DNA from: Apium graveolens
Taxonomy: Eukaryota; Streptophyta; Magnoliopsida; Apiales; Apiaceae
Direction of reading: 5' to 3'
Assembly: GCF_009905375.1 (NCBI RefSeq)
Contig: NC_133648.1
Coordinates: forward strand, 308,900,565-308,964,564
DNA: 64,000 bases
Each line of letters opens with the position of its first letter. Positions within the stretch are counted from its first letter, which is position 1. The notes under the pieces are model-generated. The model was not told where the DNA came from. It searched no databases and saw nothing but the letters and a program-made list of their open reading frames with translations. This document shows positions 23,101 to 33,101 of the stretch, piece by piece. Both the position numbers and the translations under genes were made by a program.

Positions 23101-23513
23101 CTAAGACCTAATCTTCTAATATCACTTAGCTTGGTAGTAGGAAGTGCATAATGCATGGAATTAAGCATATTGATAATATCAGTGTCAGTGTGTGGTGAAG
23201 TTACATTATCATCAGGAATTTTGAAACATGCTTTTATCACATCACTATTGATACAAAACTCATTACCTTTGATAGTTAGAGTGATGGTTTTGTCAGTAGA
23301 GTTGTAGATTGCAGTGGTCCACATATCTTCAACAACTTCACAGAAAATTGTGGGTGATTCAAGCATGACATAACTTAACTTGCAGTTCTTCACGAAGTCC
23401 ATCATCTTGTGATAGTCTTCTGATTGCTGAATACCCTTATTGACCAAAGCAGTGAAGTTGTTCTTCTCATAAATGAACCCAGTCTGAGACATAATCTTTA
23501 CTACAAGTGCCAT
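20145..23513 (-). pseudogene. Post-pol (so-called envelope-like) ORF of SIRE-1, interrupted by three stops
   Basis: The likely start is the ATG at 23513 (MALVVKIMSQTGFIYEKNNF); the homologues in SIRE-2 and SIRE-3 begin at the matching Met. The frame runs with stops at about 22689, 22470, 21501 and near 21263 to 20145, about 1,120 codons. Parts in order: an N-terminal ~210-residue domain (SYVMLESPTIFCEVVEDMWT, ACFKIPDD, SPHTDTDIINMLN, NFSDLLLYELGFKLGEL); an acidic/Gly linker; a heptad-rich coiled-coil region near 21850-22200 (LENRVQVIENSVAILLQNQQ); a Lys/Glu-rich stretch; and a C-terminal domain (DALPKTLSIPYTGRRVHLRP, PYWLMEFMDDKGVRRFFRLE). I see no convincing signal peptide or membrane segment, so the envelope label used for SIRE elements is not supported by this copy. 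Function is unknown. Confidence 0.75.
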
Positions 23514-24033
23514 TGTTAGAGAATGAAAGTTTGAAGAGAAAGAGAATATTTGCTTGAGAGAGAATGAAATAAAAGCAGTTGAATTTGAGAATGATAACAA
23601 AAAATAATTGAAATGAAATAAGCTTTTATACTCTCTCAAAAACAACGGATAAAAATAATAAAGAAGAGTAAATTAACCAATAGAAATTGCCTAAAATAGC
23701 CGTTTTGAAAATAAACTGTAAAAATTCCACCCATTATCCGTCATGTAATGCTTACAAACTGTAAGTATACTCGATGGATAATGTTCAGGGAATTAACGGT
23801 TAAGATTTAGACACTTCGACGGATGAGAATAAACTATTATCCGTCGAGTTTTAAAAGATTCTAGAAAAGTAATTGATTTTTATTTGCAATTAGTATATCG
23901 ATGGATGACTCAACTCGATGGATAATGGTCATCCGTCGAGATGCAAATTTTGACTTAGCCAAAATTTCATCCATGACTAAAAATCCGCTAAATTTCTGGC
24001 TACATTTCAACTTGCAAAATAACTCAGATAAAT
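23514..24033 (-). other. Pol to post-pol ORF spacer of SIRE-1
   Basis: 520 bp, non-coding. It holds a cluster of the CGACGGATRA motif (23733-23940). SIRE-2 (62309-62832) and SIRE-3 (50628-51151) have the same motif cluster in the same place, followed by an A/T-rich leader and the same TCTCTAACA-ATG-like start. It could carry the signal for expression of the downstream ORF. Confidence 0.6.
23733..23940. repeat. Motif cluster ATCCGTCGR in SIRE-1 spacer
   Basis: About eight exact or one-off copies in both orientations, for example TTATCCGTC, CTCGATGGATAAT, TTCGACGGATGAG and TATCCGTCGAG. Confidence 0.75.
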
Positions 24034-27000
24034 TCAAGAGTAATTAAGCATACCTAACTCACTTACCAACCTAGAAAAGGTGGATTCATCCAGTGGCTTG
24101 GTAAAGATATCTGCAAGTTGCTTCTCACTTGGAACAAAATGTAACTCTACAGTACCATTCATTACATGTTCCCTTATGAAATGGTACTTGATGTCTATGT
24201 GCTTTGTCCTTGAATGTTGCACTGGATTTTCAGTGATGGCAATTGCACTTGTGTTATCACAGAAAACAGGAATCCTCTCAACTTGCAAACCATAGTCTAG
24301 CAATTGATTTTTCATCCATAAAATCTGTGCACAGCAACTGCCAGCAGCAATATATTCAGCTTCAGCTGTAGAAGTAGAAACTGAATTTTGCTTTTTATTG
24401 AACCAGGACACAAGCTTGTTTTCTAGAAATTGACAAGTTCCTGTTGTGCTTTTTCTGTCAATTCTGCAACCTGCATAATCTGCATCTGAATAACCAGTTA
24501 GATCAAAACCAGAATCTCTAGAATACCAAATGCCAAGTTTTGGTGTTCCCTTGAGATATCTGAAAATTCTCTTAATAGCTATCAAGTGAGACTCTCTAGG
24601 ATCAGCCTGAAATCTAGCACATAAACATGTAGCAAACATTATATCTGGCCTACTAGCTGTTAAGTACAGAAGTGAGCCAACCATGCCTCTATAGCTTGAA
24701 ATATCCACAGACTTTTCAGTAGTGTTTAGTTCAAGCTTAGTTGCAGTGGCCATGGGGGTTTTTGCAGATGTGCAATCCATTAGATCAAACTTCTTTAAAA
24801 GATTAAAAATATATTTAGTTTGACTAATGAATATTCCATCACTAACTTGCTTAACTTGTAAACCAAGAAAGTAAGTTAGTTCTCCCATCATACTCATTTC
24901 ATACTTACTTTGCATCAGTTTGGCAAACTTTTTACAAAGTTTCTCATCTGTAGAGCCAAAAATAATATCATCTACATAAATTTGAACAAGTATGCTAGAG
25001 CCATTAACATTTCTGAAAAATAAAGTTTTATCTACAGTACCTCTTGTGAAGTGATTTTCCAAAAGGAACTTTGATAAAGTGTCATACCTGGCTCTAGGTG
25101 CTTGCTTCAGTCCATAAAGTGCTTTCAGTAGATAATAGACATACTCTGGAAAATTTAGATCTTCAAAGCCAGGAGGCTGACTAACATACACTTCTTCCTC
25201 CAAATCTCCATTCAGAAAGGCACTTTTGACATCCATTTGATAGACCTTGAAATTGGCATGGGCTGCATAGGCTAAGAAGATTCTGATGGCTTCAAGTCTT
25301 GCAACAGGAGCAAATGTTTCATCAAAATCTATTCCTTCTTGCTGGCAATAGCCTTTAGCAACCAATCTAGCTTTGTTCCTTACTACTATGCCATTTTCAT
25401 CCATCTTGTTTCTGAATACCCATTTGGTGTCTATTGGATTCTTTCCTTTAGGCTTGGGTACCGGCTTCCATACTTTATTCCTTTCAAATTTGGTTTAGCT
25501 CCTCCTGCATAGCTAAAATCCAATCAGGATCTAACAAAGCTTCTTCTACCTTCTTTGGTTCTTCCTTTGACAGAAAGCTGCTGTATAGACATTCTTCCTG
25601 AGTTGCTCTTCTTGTTTGAACTCTAGAAGGAACATCACCAATAATCAGGTCAAAGGGGTGATCTTTTGTCCATTTCCTTGGTTGAGGTAGATTAGCTCCA
25701 GATGAAGAGACCTCAATGTTTTCTTGATGTGTGATTGAGTTTTGAGTGCTAGAAACCCCCCCTGAGTTTGTGGATCTTTGATTTGAGAAAGGGGTACTTT
25801 CTATGGGTGATCTGCCTTGACTTCCTGCTCCTTTTGATAACCCGACGGATGGTGAATTTTGAATACTGACGGATGAGGCAGGTTGTCTACTGACGGATAA
25901 CACAGATTGCCTTCCGACAGATGAAATATCTTACAACTCGATGGATGTTGAGTTTTGTGCTTCATTGGTGGTAGATTTGTCTGCATTATCCTTAGACACT
26001 ATTTCTTGATCACTCTCATCATCACTTCCATCAATGACCATCTCAACATTATGGAATTTGAGGCTCTCATGGTAATCTCCATCTTTCAGTCCTTCAATCT
26101 TTTTATCATCAAACACAACATGTATAGATTCCACATCAATGTTGGTTCTTAGATTGTAGACTCTATATGCTTTACCAACAGCATATCCAACAAAAATTCC
26201 TTCATCTGCTTTAGCATCAAACTTCCCATTTTGATCAATTTGATTTCTCAGAATATAGCATTTACAGCCGAAGACATGAAAAAAGTTTAGAGTTGGCTTC
26301 TTGTTCTTGAACAATTGATAAGGAGTCATGCATCTTGCTTGATTAATCAGAGAGATGTTCTGAGTGTAGCATGCAGTGTTTACAGCTTCATCCCAGAAAT
26401 ATGTTGGTAATTTTGATTCTTCAAGCATTGTCCTTGCAGCTTCAATAAGAGATCTGTTCTTTCTTTCCACTACTTCATTCTGTTGTGGAGTCCTTGCTGC
26501 TGAAAAGTCATGCAAGATCCCATTTTTCTCACAAAATGCTCTCATGACATAGTTCTTGAACTCAGTTCCATTGTCACTCCTGATTCTTCTAACTTTGAAA
26601 TTAGGATGATTGTTAACTTGCCTTATGTGATTGATGATGATTTCACTAGCCTCATCTTTAGACTTTAGGAAATATGTCCAAGAGAACTTTGAGAAATCAT
26701 CTACAATTACTAGGAAAAATCTTTTCTTTGAAATTGACAATACATTGACTGGTCCAAACAAATCCATGTGAAGCAGTTGCAGAGGCTCTTTAATTGCTGA
26801 ATCAAGTTTCTTCCTGAATGATGCTTTGATCTGCTTCCCTTTTTGGCAGGCATCACACAGTCCATCCTTTGTAAACTCCACTAGAAGAATGCCTCTTACT
26901 AGTTCTTTCTTTACCAGCTCATTCATGGTCTTGAAGTTTAAATGGGATAGCTTCTTGTGCCATAGCCAACTTTCATCTTGACTTGCTTTACTGAGAAGAT

Positions 27001-27381
27001 AAGTTACAGATTCTGCTTTAGTTGAGTTGAAGTCAGCTAGGTACACATTTCCTCTTCTCACACCAGTGAGAACCACTTTGTTGTTTTGATTGTTAGTCAC
27101 AACATAGGCTTCTTTGTTGAAGGTTACTGAGTTGCCTTTGTCACAAAGCTGTTGATACTCAACAGATTGTGTATGAGACCATCCACTAAGGCAACCTCTT
27201 CAATGATGACATTATCATTTGAAATAAAGCCATATCCCACAGTATAACCTTTGCTGTCATCTCCAAAAGTATTACTTGGGCCAGCTCTCTCCTTAAACTC
27301 TGTGAGCAGGGTAGAATCACCAGTCATGTGTCTTGAACAGCCACTATCCAAGTACCAAATATTCTTTCTGTTTCCCTGCAC
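24034..27381 (-). pseudogene. SIRE-1 pol: protease, integrase, RT, RNase H (few lesions)
   Basis: Protease YLDSGCSRHMTGD near 27340 is the copia DSG signature. Integrase (27100-25931) shows WLWHKKLSHLNF and CDACQKGKQ (HHCC), MDLFGPV, RRIRSDNGTEF and QQNEVVERKNRS (DDE). A Ser/Pro-rich linker with the ATCCGTCGR motif follows (25842-25946). RT has [40 protein letters not shown] and the intact YVDDIIFG near 24970. RNase H has [18 protein letters not shown] and CDNTSAI, ending [10 protein letters not shown]. Lesions: a frame break near 27110, a CAA-to-TAA stop at 25931 and a 1-bp insertion near 25484 (CAAATTTG where SIRE-3 has CAATTTG). RT-RNase H from 25404 to 24034 is one open frame of 456 codons. 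Confidence 0.92.
25842..25946. repeat. Motif cluster ATCCGTCGR in the SIRE-1 integrase-RT linker
   Basis: Five copies about 20-25 bp apart (for example CCGACGGATGG, CTGACGGATGAG, CTGACGGATAAC, CCGACAGATGAA, CTCGATGGATG), inside coding sequence for a Ser-rich linker. Confidence 0.75.
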
Positions 27382-27395
27382 ACATCAAAATCAAA

Positions 27396-29795
27396 TCAAG
27401 TTGATTTTGCTACCCAAGTTTCCTTGGGTCCTGCCTTGTTAGCTTTCTTCTTCTGTTTCTTAGGTCTTAACTCATTTGACTTAGGAATTTCAGATTCTTC
27501 CTTAGTCATTTGGGTTGGGCCTTTGAAACCATTTAATGCAACAGAATTATCATGCATATTATGGCTAACAGGAAATGACATGCTTGGTGCAAACATGTTA
27601 TTCCAGTAAGGCATGCTAAATGGCATTTGAGGCATATTGTATGCAGCATAATATGGATTAAGTGCAAATGGCATATTAGAAAACTGTGCATTCATGTTCT
27701 GTGTAGGCATAGTATTAACAGGCATGGGAGGCATGGCATTCATGTTAGGAAATTGAGGCTGAACAGACATGGGAGTAGGCATGGCAGATTTGCAATTAAC
27801 TGACAAATGATTTACACTACCACACTTGACACAGATTTTTCTAGGGGCATATTTATCAGGTGTGTAGTTATTGTGTTTGTTAATCCTTACTTTACCATTC
27901 CTATTGTTTTTCTTTTTAGTATCTGTTTTTACCTCTATTTTCTCAAGTCTGTCACTTAACTGTTTGACAGTCATGTGACCAACATTTGCCTTTTTTTCTT
28001 TCTTAGCTTGACTTGACTCTCCTGAAATAAAGTTCTTGGAAACAGACCCATAATTATCATTTAGCTTGATTAATTTGGCTTTGCTAATGGGTTTTCTTAC
28101 AGCCGACGGATGAGGATTTTTATCATTCGACGGATAACATTTTTTGTTATCCGACGGATAGTCCTCATTATCCGTCGAGTCTACATCTGTCAGCAACCCA
28201 TCTACAAAAATAGGTTCTAGTTTCTCTTTATTCTTTTTCCAGGCTTCATCACAAAAAGACTCAATTCCTTGAACTTTGGTGATTTGAGCATGAACATCCC
28301 TGGATGTTTTCCATGCTTTAATCACCTCTTGTTCACGCTCGAGCTGCTTCTTCAAAATTTCTTCCTTTTTCAAGGACTCAGTTAATTCCTCCTTGGTAAT
28401 CTTACACTCAATTTTTAGTTTCTCAAACTCAACAAACTGAGACTCAAGCACATTATTCCTCTCACTTAAAAACAAGTTGTTTTCTTTGATTTTAGCATTT
28501 TCTTTAGTGAGAGACTTAAGTGTAACACGCAAATGATACAATTCTGTAGACATATCATTTATTGCATCATTACACTCAGCTTTAGATAAATGTGCAAGGT
28601 TTGTAGTGATTACCTGATTGCTTGAGGAACTTGTCTCTGTTTTATCAGACTTGGCCATTAGGGCTAGATTGGCATAGCTGACATCTTCATCTTCTTCCAA
28701 ACCATCAGCTGCCCAGTCATTCTTTTGTGTAATAAAAGCCCTTTCCTTTTATTTGAGTAGATCAAAGTATTTTTGCTTATAATCCACAGACTCAAACCAT
28801 TTCTTACTGGAATCTGACTTTCTACACTCATTTGCAAAATGCCCTGCCAAGCCACATTTGAAACATTTGAATTTTGACTTATCCACCATGTTTCTATTTG
28901 GCTTGGCTGCTCCAAAGTTCTTCTTGAACTTGAGCTTGGCAAATCTTCTTGAAAGAAATGCTAGGTGCTCATCAATGTCCTCCATGTCATCTTGGCTCAA
29001 TGAATCTTCACTTTCTGCAGCTAGCCCCTTACCCTTATTCTCACAGACCTTTGTAGTTGATTCTACAGCTTTCATCTTCACTTTCTTCTCCTTTTCCAGA
29101 TCAGCAACTAGCGCAATGGATCCTCCTTTCTTCTTTCCTCTCTCCATTCTTTCATCCTGCTCTATCTCAAGCTCATAGGTCTTCAGAATGCCATACAGTC
29201 TCTCCAAAGTAAACTCCTTATAATCTTGTGAGTTTCTCAATGAGGCTGTCATTGGTTTCTATTCCTTTGGAAGAGATCTGAGAAATATCATATTGGAGTC
29301 TTTAGTCTGATAGACTCTTCCATGCAACTTAAGAGCATTTAGTAGTTTTTGGAATCTACTAAAAATGTCAGTGAGTGACTCACTTTCTTCATTGTGAAAA
29401 TGCTCATATTGCTGAATCAGGAGCTGCATTTTATTTTCTCTTACTTGCTTAGTGCCATCACAAATTATCTGTATTGTGTCCCAAACTTCCTTGGCAGTTT
29501 TACAGTTGATGATGTTATCAAACATGTCTGCATCAACACCATTGGACAGAATGTTCATGGCCTTTTTATCTTTCCTGACTTGTTCAATATCAGGATCAGA
29601 CCATTCATGCCTTGGCTTTGGAACAGATGGCTCGTTTCCTGTTGCAGCTCTCATTGGAACATGAGGGCCTCTTTCTATGCAGTCCACATAGGCCTCATCT
29701 TGAGAAAGCATATGAAGATGCATCTTTACCTTCCAATGATGGTAATTATCTTTATCAAGAAAAGGAATCTTGACTCCAACATCTTTCTTGTTCAT
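27396..29795 (-). pseudogene. SIRE-1 gag (two in-frame stops)
   Basis: ATG at 29795 (MNKKDVGVKIPFLDKDNYHHW), the usual copia Gag start two dozen codons after the PBS. The capsid region NCKTAKEVWDTIQIICDG and RVYQTKDSNMIFLRSLPKE is followed by TAG at 29259, where the homologues have Trp. Then comes SLRNSQDYKEFTLERLYG and an intact zinc knuckle CFKCGLAGHFANEC near 28845. A second stop (28749) replaces Gln of KQKE. The long C-terminal part contains coiled-coil, repeated YPS/HPS units near 28104-28180, a second intact knuckle CVKCGSVNHLSVNC near 27800, a Met/Pro-rich tract and ends at 27396. Pol then begins in the -1 frame. Read across the two stops, it is about 800 codons, long for copia Gag but usual for SIRE. 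Confidence 0.88.
28104..28180. repeat. Motif cluster ATCCGTCGR inside SIRE-1 gag
   Basis: Four copies (CCGACGGATGA, TCGACGGATAAC, TATCCGACGGATAG, TTATCCGTCGAG). In the gag frame they encode TDN, YPS and HPS units. Confidence 0.8.
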
Positions 29796-29842
29796 CTTAC
29801 TGAATTGTTTTGATCTTTAAACTCTTTGTAGATTAAGAGCTT

Positions 29843-29854
29843 GCTCTGATACCA
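29843..29854 (-). other. Primer binding site of SIRE-1 (initiator tRNA-Met)
   Basis: The minus strand reads TGGTATCAGAGC, 2 nt inside the 5' LTR end (GGGACTAACA). Confidence 0.9.
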
Positions 29855-29856
29855 AT

Positions 29857-30859
29857 TGTTAGTCCCTTAACAATATAGCAAGAATTACAGAAGGGGGGTT
29901 GAATGGAATTCTTGAACCTTTTTCTTGAAATAAAAATGTTCAACTCGATTATAGATATATTTATTTTGATTAGCACAATGCGGAATGTAAACTTAATTGA
30001 ATCAAAACATAAGTAATTAAAAACAAGAGGCTTTAAAAACTTTCTGGTGGATTTAAACAATTCCACCAGAGATATATAAAATATATCGAGAGGACTCTGT
30101 GTGCAGAAATGCTCACAGCTGCTTACAAATGGAACTACTGAGAATACAGGAAATGCTAATGATTCTGCTTACAAAGATTTCTCTGTTTTTTTGTGTTTCT
30201 CAGCTATCTCAGTTATTTTTCTATTTGCTACTCTCTTGGTTTATATAATACCAAGATTACAAAGTCAAAAAGACTGAACAAATATAAAATCTAACAGTCT
30301 TAAGCTTTGCTACTTTTCGTCCTCTATTACCCAGTTAATGGGCTTCCACAGTGTGTTTGTATACATCTCGACGGCTGTGTGTCAGCTTTCACTGTTCAAC
30401 TGCTGTTTGAATTCTTCATATGATCATCCGTCGACTTTCAGAACATCCGTTGATGATTTAATTGATCATCCGTCGACTGCTATATTAAACATCCGTTGAT
30501 AGTCATTTGATCATCCGTCGATGGCTTTGTTAATCATCCGTCGGTAGCTATTTTGGCACTTGACTCTATATCACTTATGCAGAATTACAAGACATCATTT
30601 ATGTACAATTAATCAATCTATTCTGCATATCTAGTTAAAGTCAACATGACTTATATGCTACTACAGATTCTATACAAAGGTGCATACATAACTGTGCTAC
30701 AAACTTATTATTACATAAGCTACTCACTCGATGGATAATAGGTTAATCATCCGTCGGGACTATAATTCTTATCCATCGAGTGCTACATAATTTCACTAAG
30801 TAAAATCTACTTAGATGTTTTATTTATGAAATCATCAAGTACACAACATATGCACAACA
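29857..30859 (-). repeat. 5' LTR of SIRE-1
   Basis: 1003 bp, same ends as 18931-19957. It lacks 24 bp between two motif copies near 30755, exactly accounting for the length difference. Most other differences are transitions at or near CpG. Confidence 0.95.
30240..30248 (-). promoter_or_regulatory. TATA-like box of the SIRE-1 5' LTR
   Basis: The minus strand reads TTATATAAA upstream of CCAAGAGAGTAGC. As the 5' LTR copy it is the probable core promoter for SIRE-1 RNA. Confidence 0.5.
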
Positions 30860-31035
30860 TCTTCTCTGACATGATTGGTCAGAATGTGGAGGTGTTTATG
30901 GATGATTTCTCTGTGTTTGGCGATTCATTTGATGAGTGCTTGCAAAATCTGGGCGACATTCTTAAGAGGTGTGTTGAGACCAACTTGGTTCTCAACTGGG
31001 AGAAATGTCACTTTATGGTGCGACAGGGAATAATG
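30860..31035 (+). pseudogene. Athila-A reverse transcriptase, part 2
   Basis: Resumes directly after SIRE-1: FSDMIGQNVEVFMDDFSVFG carries the catalytic FMDD, then LKRCVETNLVLNWEKCHFMV. It stops after HFMVRQGI, where the DNA becomes the reverse complement of the same Athila segment. Confidence 0.9.
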
Positions 31036-31065
31036 CCCTGTCGCACCATAAAATGACATTTCTCC
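30999..31065. repeat. Palindrome joining Athila-A to Athila-B
   Basis: Arms 30999-31028 and 31036-31065 are 30-bp inverted repeats with one mismatch, around a 7-bp spacer (AATAATG). Outside them the arms continue as inverted Athila sequence at roughly 75-85% identity. Confidence 0.95.
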
Positions 31066-33101
31066 AAATTGAGCACCAAATTAGTTTCCACGCACCTTTT
31101 GAGTACGGCACGAAGATTATTTAAACATTCATCATACAAATATCCAAAGACGGAGAAGTCGTCCATGAACACCTCGACATTATTTCCAATCATGTCAGAG
31201 AATATAGCCATCATACATCTCTGAAAAGTGGCCGGGGCGCCACATAACCCAAACGAAACTCTGCGAAAAGCAAACGTGCCAAATGGACAAGTAAAGGTAG
31301 TCTTTTCCTGATCCTCTGGTGCAATACAAATCTGATTATACCCTGAATAGCCATCCAGAAGACAATAATACTCATGACCAGCCAACCTGTCAAGCATCTG
31401 ATCAATGAATGGAAGAGGGAAGTGATCCTTCCTCGTGGCTTTGTTCAACTTTCGGTAATCCATGCATACTCTCCATCCTGTAATTGTACGAGTGGGGATG
31501 AACTCATTCTTCTCATTTGCTACCACAGTGATACCTCCTTTCTTAGGCACACATTGTACGGGGCTCACCCAAGAACTGTCAGAAATAGGATAAATGATGC
31601 CTGCATCGAGCCATTTCAGAATTTCTTTCTTCACTACCTCCTTCATGATAGGATTAAGTCTGCGCTGCTATTCAACAGTTGGCTTACTACCTTCCTCTAG
31701 CAGAATTTTATGCATACAATATGAAGGGCTGATCCCCTTGATGTCTGCTATGGTCCATCCAATAGCTGATTTGAATTCTCTCAAAATCCTTAAGAGCTTG
31801 TCTTCCTCACTACCTGAAAGGTCAGATGCAATAATAACAGGTAAAGTAGATGCATCACCTAAAAAAGCATACCTCAAGTATTCAGGTAATGGCTTGAGCT
31901 CCAAGGTAGGTGTTTCCTCAATTGATGGTTTGAGCTTTCCTTCAGCATTCTTGAGGTCAGAAGTACCAAGAGATTCAAATGGCATGTCCAGCTTTCGCTT
32001 CCAGGGAGAAGCATTCAGATATTGTAATTGCTCGTTGCCATCTTCATCATCACTGTCAAAATCCCCCACTAAGGCCTTTTCCAATGCATCAGACATTAGC
32101 ATGCGATCGAGTTCTGAAGTAACCGCAGAATCAATCACATCCACTTTTAAGCACTCCTCATCTTCTGTAGGGAATTTCATGGCCTTGAACACGTTGAAGG
32201 TCACATCCTGATCTTGTACCCGCATAGTAAGTTCACCTTTCTGCACATCTATCAAGGTACGGCCAGTAGCCAAGAAAGGTCTTCCCAAGATTATGGGAAT
32301 CTTCTTATCTTCCTTAAAATCTAGAATAACAAAATCTGCAGGAAAGAAGAGCTTATCCACCTTGACTAGCACATCCTCCACTATGCCCCTTGGGTAAGTA
32401 ATAGAATGATCAGCCAATTGGAGAGACATGTATGTGGGTTTTGGATCAGGCAAATCCAACTTTTTAAAGATCGACAACGACATCAGATTGATGCTTGCTC
32501 CCAAATCATAAAGGCACTTGTCAAAAGTCAACTTGCCAATGGTGCAAGGAATGGTGAAGCTACCTGGATCTTTAAGATTTGGAGGTAACTTTTGCTGCAG
32601 AACAGCGCTACATTCTTCCGTGAGAGCAACGGTCTCAAGGTCATCCAGTTTCACCTCCCTTGAAAGAATACTCTTCATAAACTTCGCATAACTAGGCATT
32701 TGCTCCAGAGCCTCAGCGAAAGGTATATTGATGTGAAGTTTCTTGAACACCTCCAGAAACTTACCAAACTGTCTATCCAACTTTTGTTGCTGCAATCTCT
32801 TAGGAAAAGGTGGTGGAGGATAGAGCTGTTTCTCCCCTGTATTACCCTCAGGCAGAGTGTGTTCAACAGTAGTCTTCCTTGGTTCCGCCGCTTTCTCCTT
32901 TTGCTTAGCTTCTTCATCCCTAATTTCAGCTTCTCCTTCTTTTGCCTTTTCATCAGCAACTTTCCCAGACCTTAAGGTAATAGCCTTGACTTGCTCTTTA
33001 GCTTCCTTTCTGCCTGATACTTCCGTGTCACTGGGGAGTGTGCCAGGTTGACGATTTAGCACTATATTGGCTATTTGACCGATTTGATTTTCTAAGGTCA
33101 T
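31036..33101 (-). pseudogene. Athila-B protease and reverse transcriptase (one stop, truncated)
   Basis: From 33101 the frame is open for 477 codons: TLENQIGQIANIVLNRQPG, a Lys/Glu-rich linker, DRQFGKFLEVFKKLHINIPF, the protease active site CLYDLGASINLMSLSIFKKL near 32500 and IILGRPFLATGRTLIDV near 32290. A CAG-to-TAG stop lies at 31668, then RT continues in frame: WVSPVQCVPKKGG, RVCMDYRKLNKATRKDHFPL, CLLDGYSGYNQICIAPEDQE, FGLCGAPATFQRCMMA and NNVEVFMDDFSVFG with an intact FMDD. It ends at the palindrome within the palm/thumb region, so integrase and RNase H are missing. Confidence 0.92.

Larger units (their letters stand above)
18931..30859 (-). mobile_element. SIRE-1: complete SIRE/Maximus-type copia element inserted in the Athila-A RT gene
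   Basis: Two ~1-kb LTRs (18931-19957 and 29857-30859) enclose, in minus orientation, PBS, gag, pol, a large post-pol ORF and PPT. Removing the element joins Athila RT codons FQRCMMAI and SDMIGQNVEVFMDD in register with the homologous Athila-B, which proves a nested insertion. The target duplication is imperfect: flanks resemble ATATT/ATCTT if one base is allowed to slip at each end. LTRs differ by about 20 substitutions plus one 24-bp indel, making this the youngest-looking element with both LTRs in the window. Confidence 0.93.
14183..31035 (+). mobile_element. Athila-A: 5' half of an Athila-type gypsy element, split by SIRE-1
   Basis: Order on the plus strand: 5' LTR (14183-15640), tRNA-Asp-type PBS, gag, protease, RT up to just beyond the catalytic motif. 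The RT reading is interrupted at 18930 by SIRE-1 and resumes at 30860. It ends at about 31028-31035, where the sequence folds back into Athila-B. Integrase, 3' LTR and right target duplication are missing. Confidence 0.88.

Noticed and set aside
23514..23645. Upstream Met at 23645 giving the SIRE-1 post-pol ORF a hydrophobic N-terminus
   Set aside because: SIRE-2 and SIRE-3 start at the Met matching 23513, and the extra 44 codons are AT-rich leader, so a signal peptide is not supported.
30999..31065. Palindrome as a sequencing fold-back artefact
   Set aside because: Arms outside the central 30 bp differ by 15-25% and contain different lesions, which an artefact would not produce.
31594..32211. 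205-codon open frame on the plus strand
   Set aside because: Lies antisense to the well-supported Athila-B protease/RT frame and has no recognisable domain.
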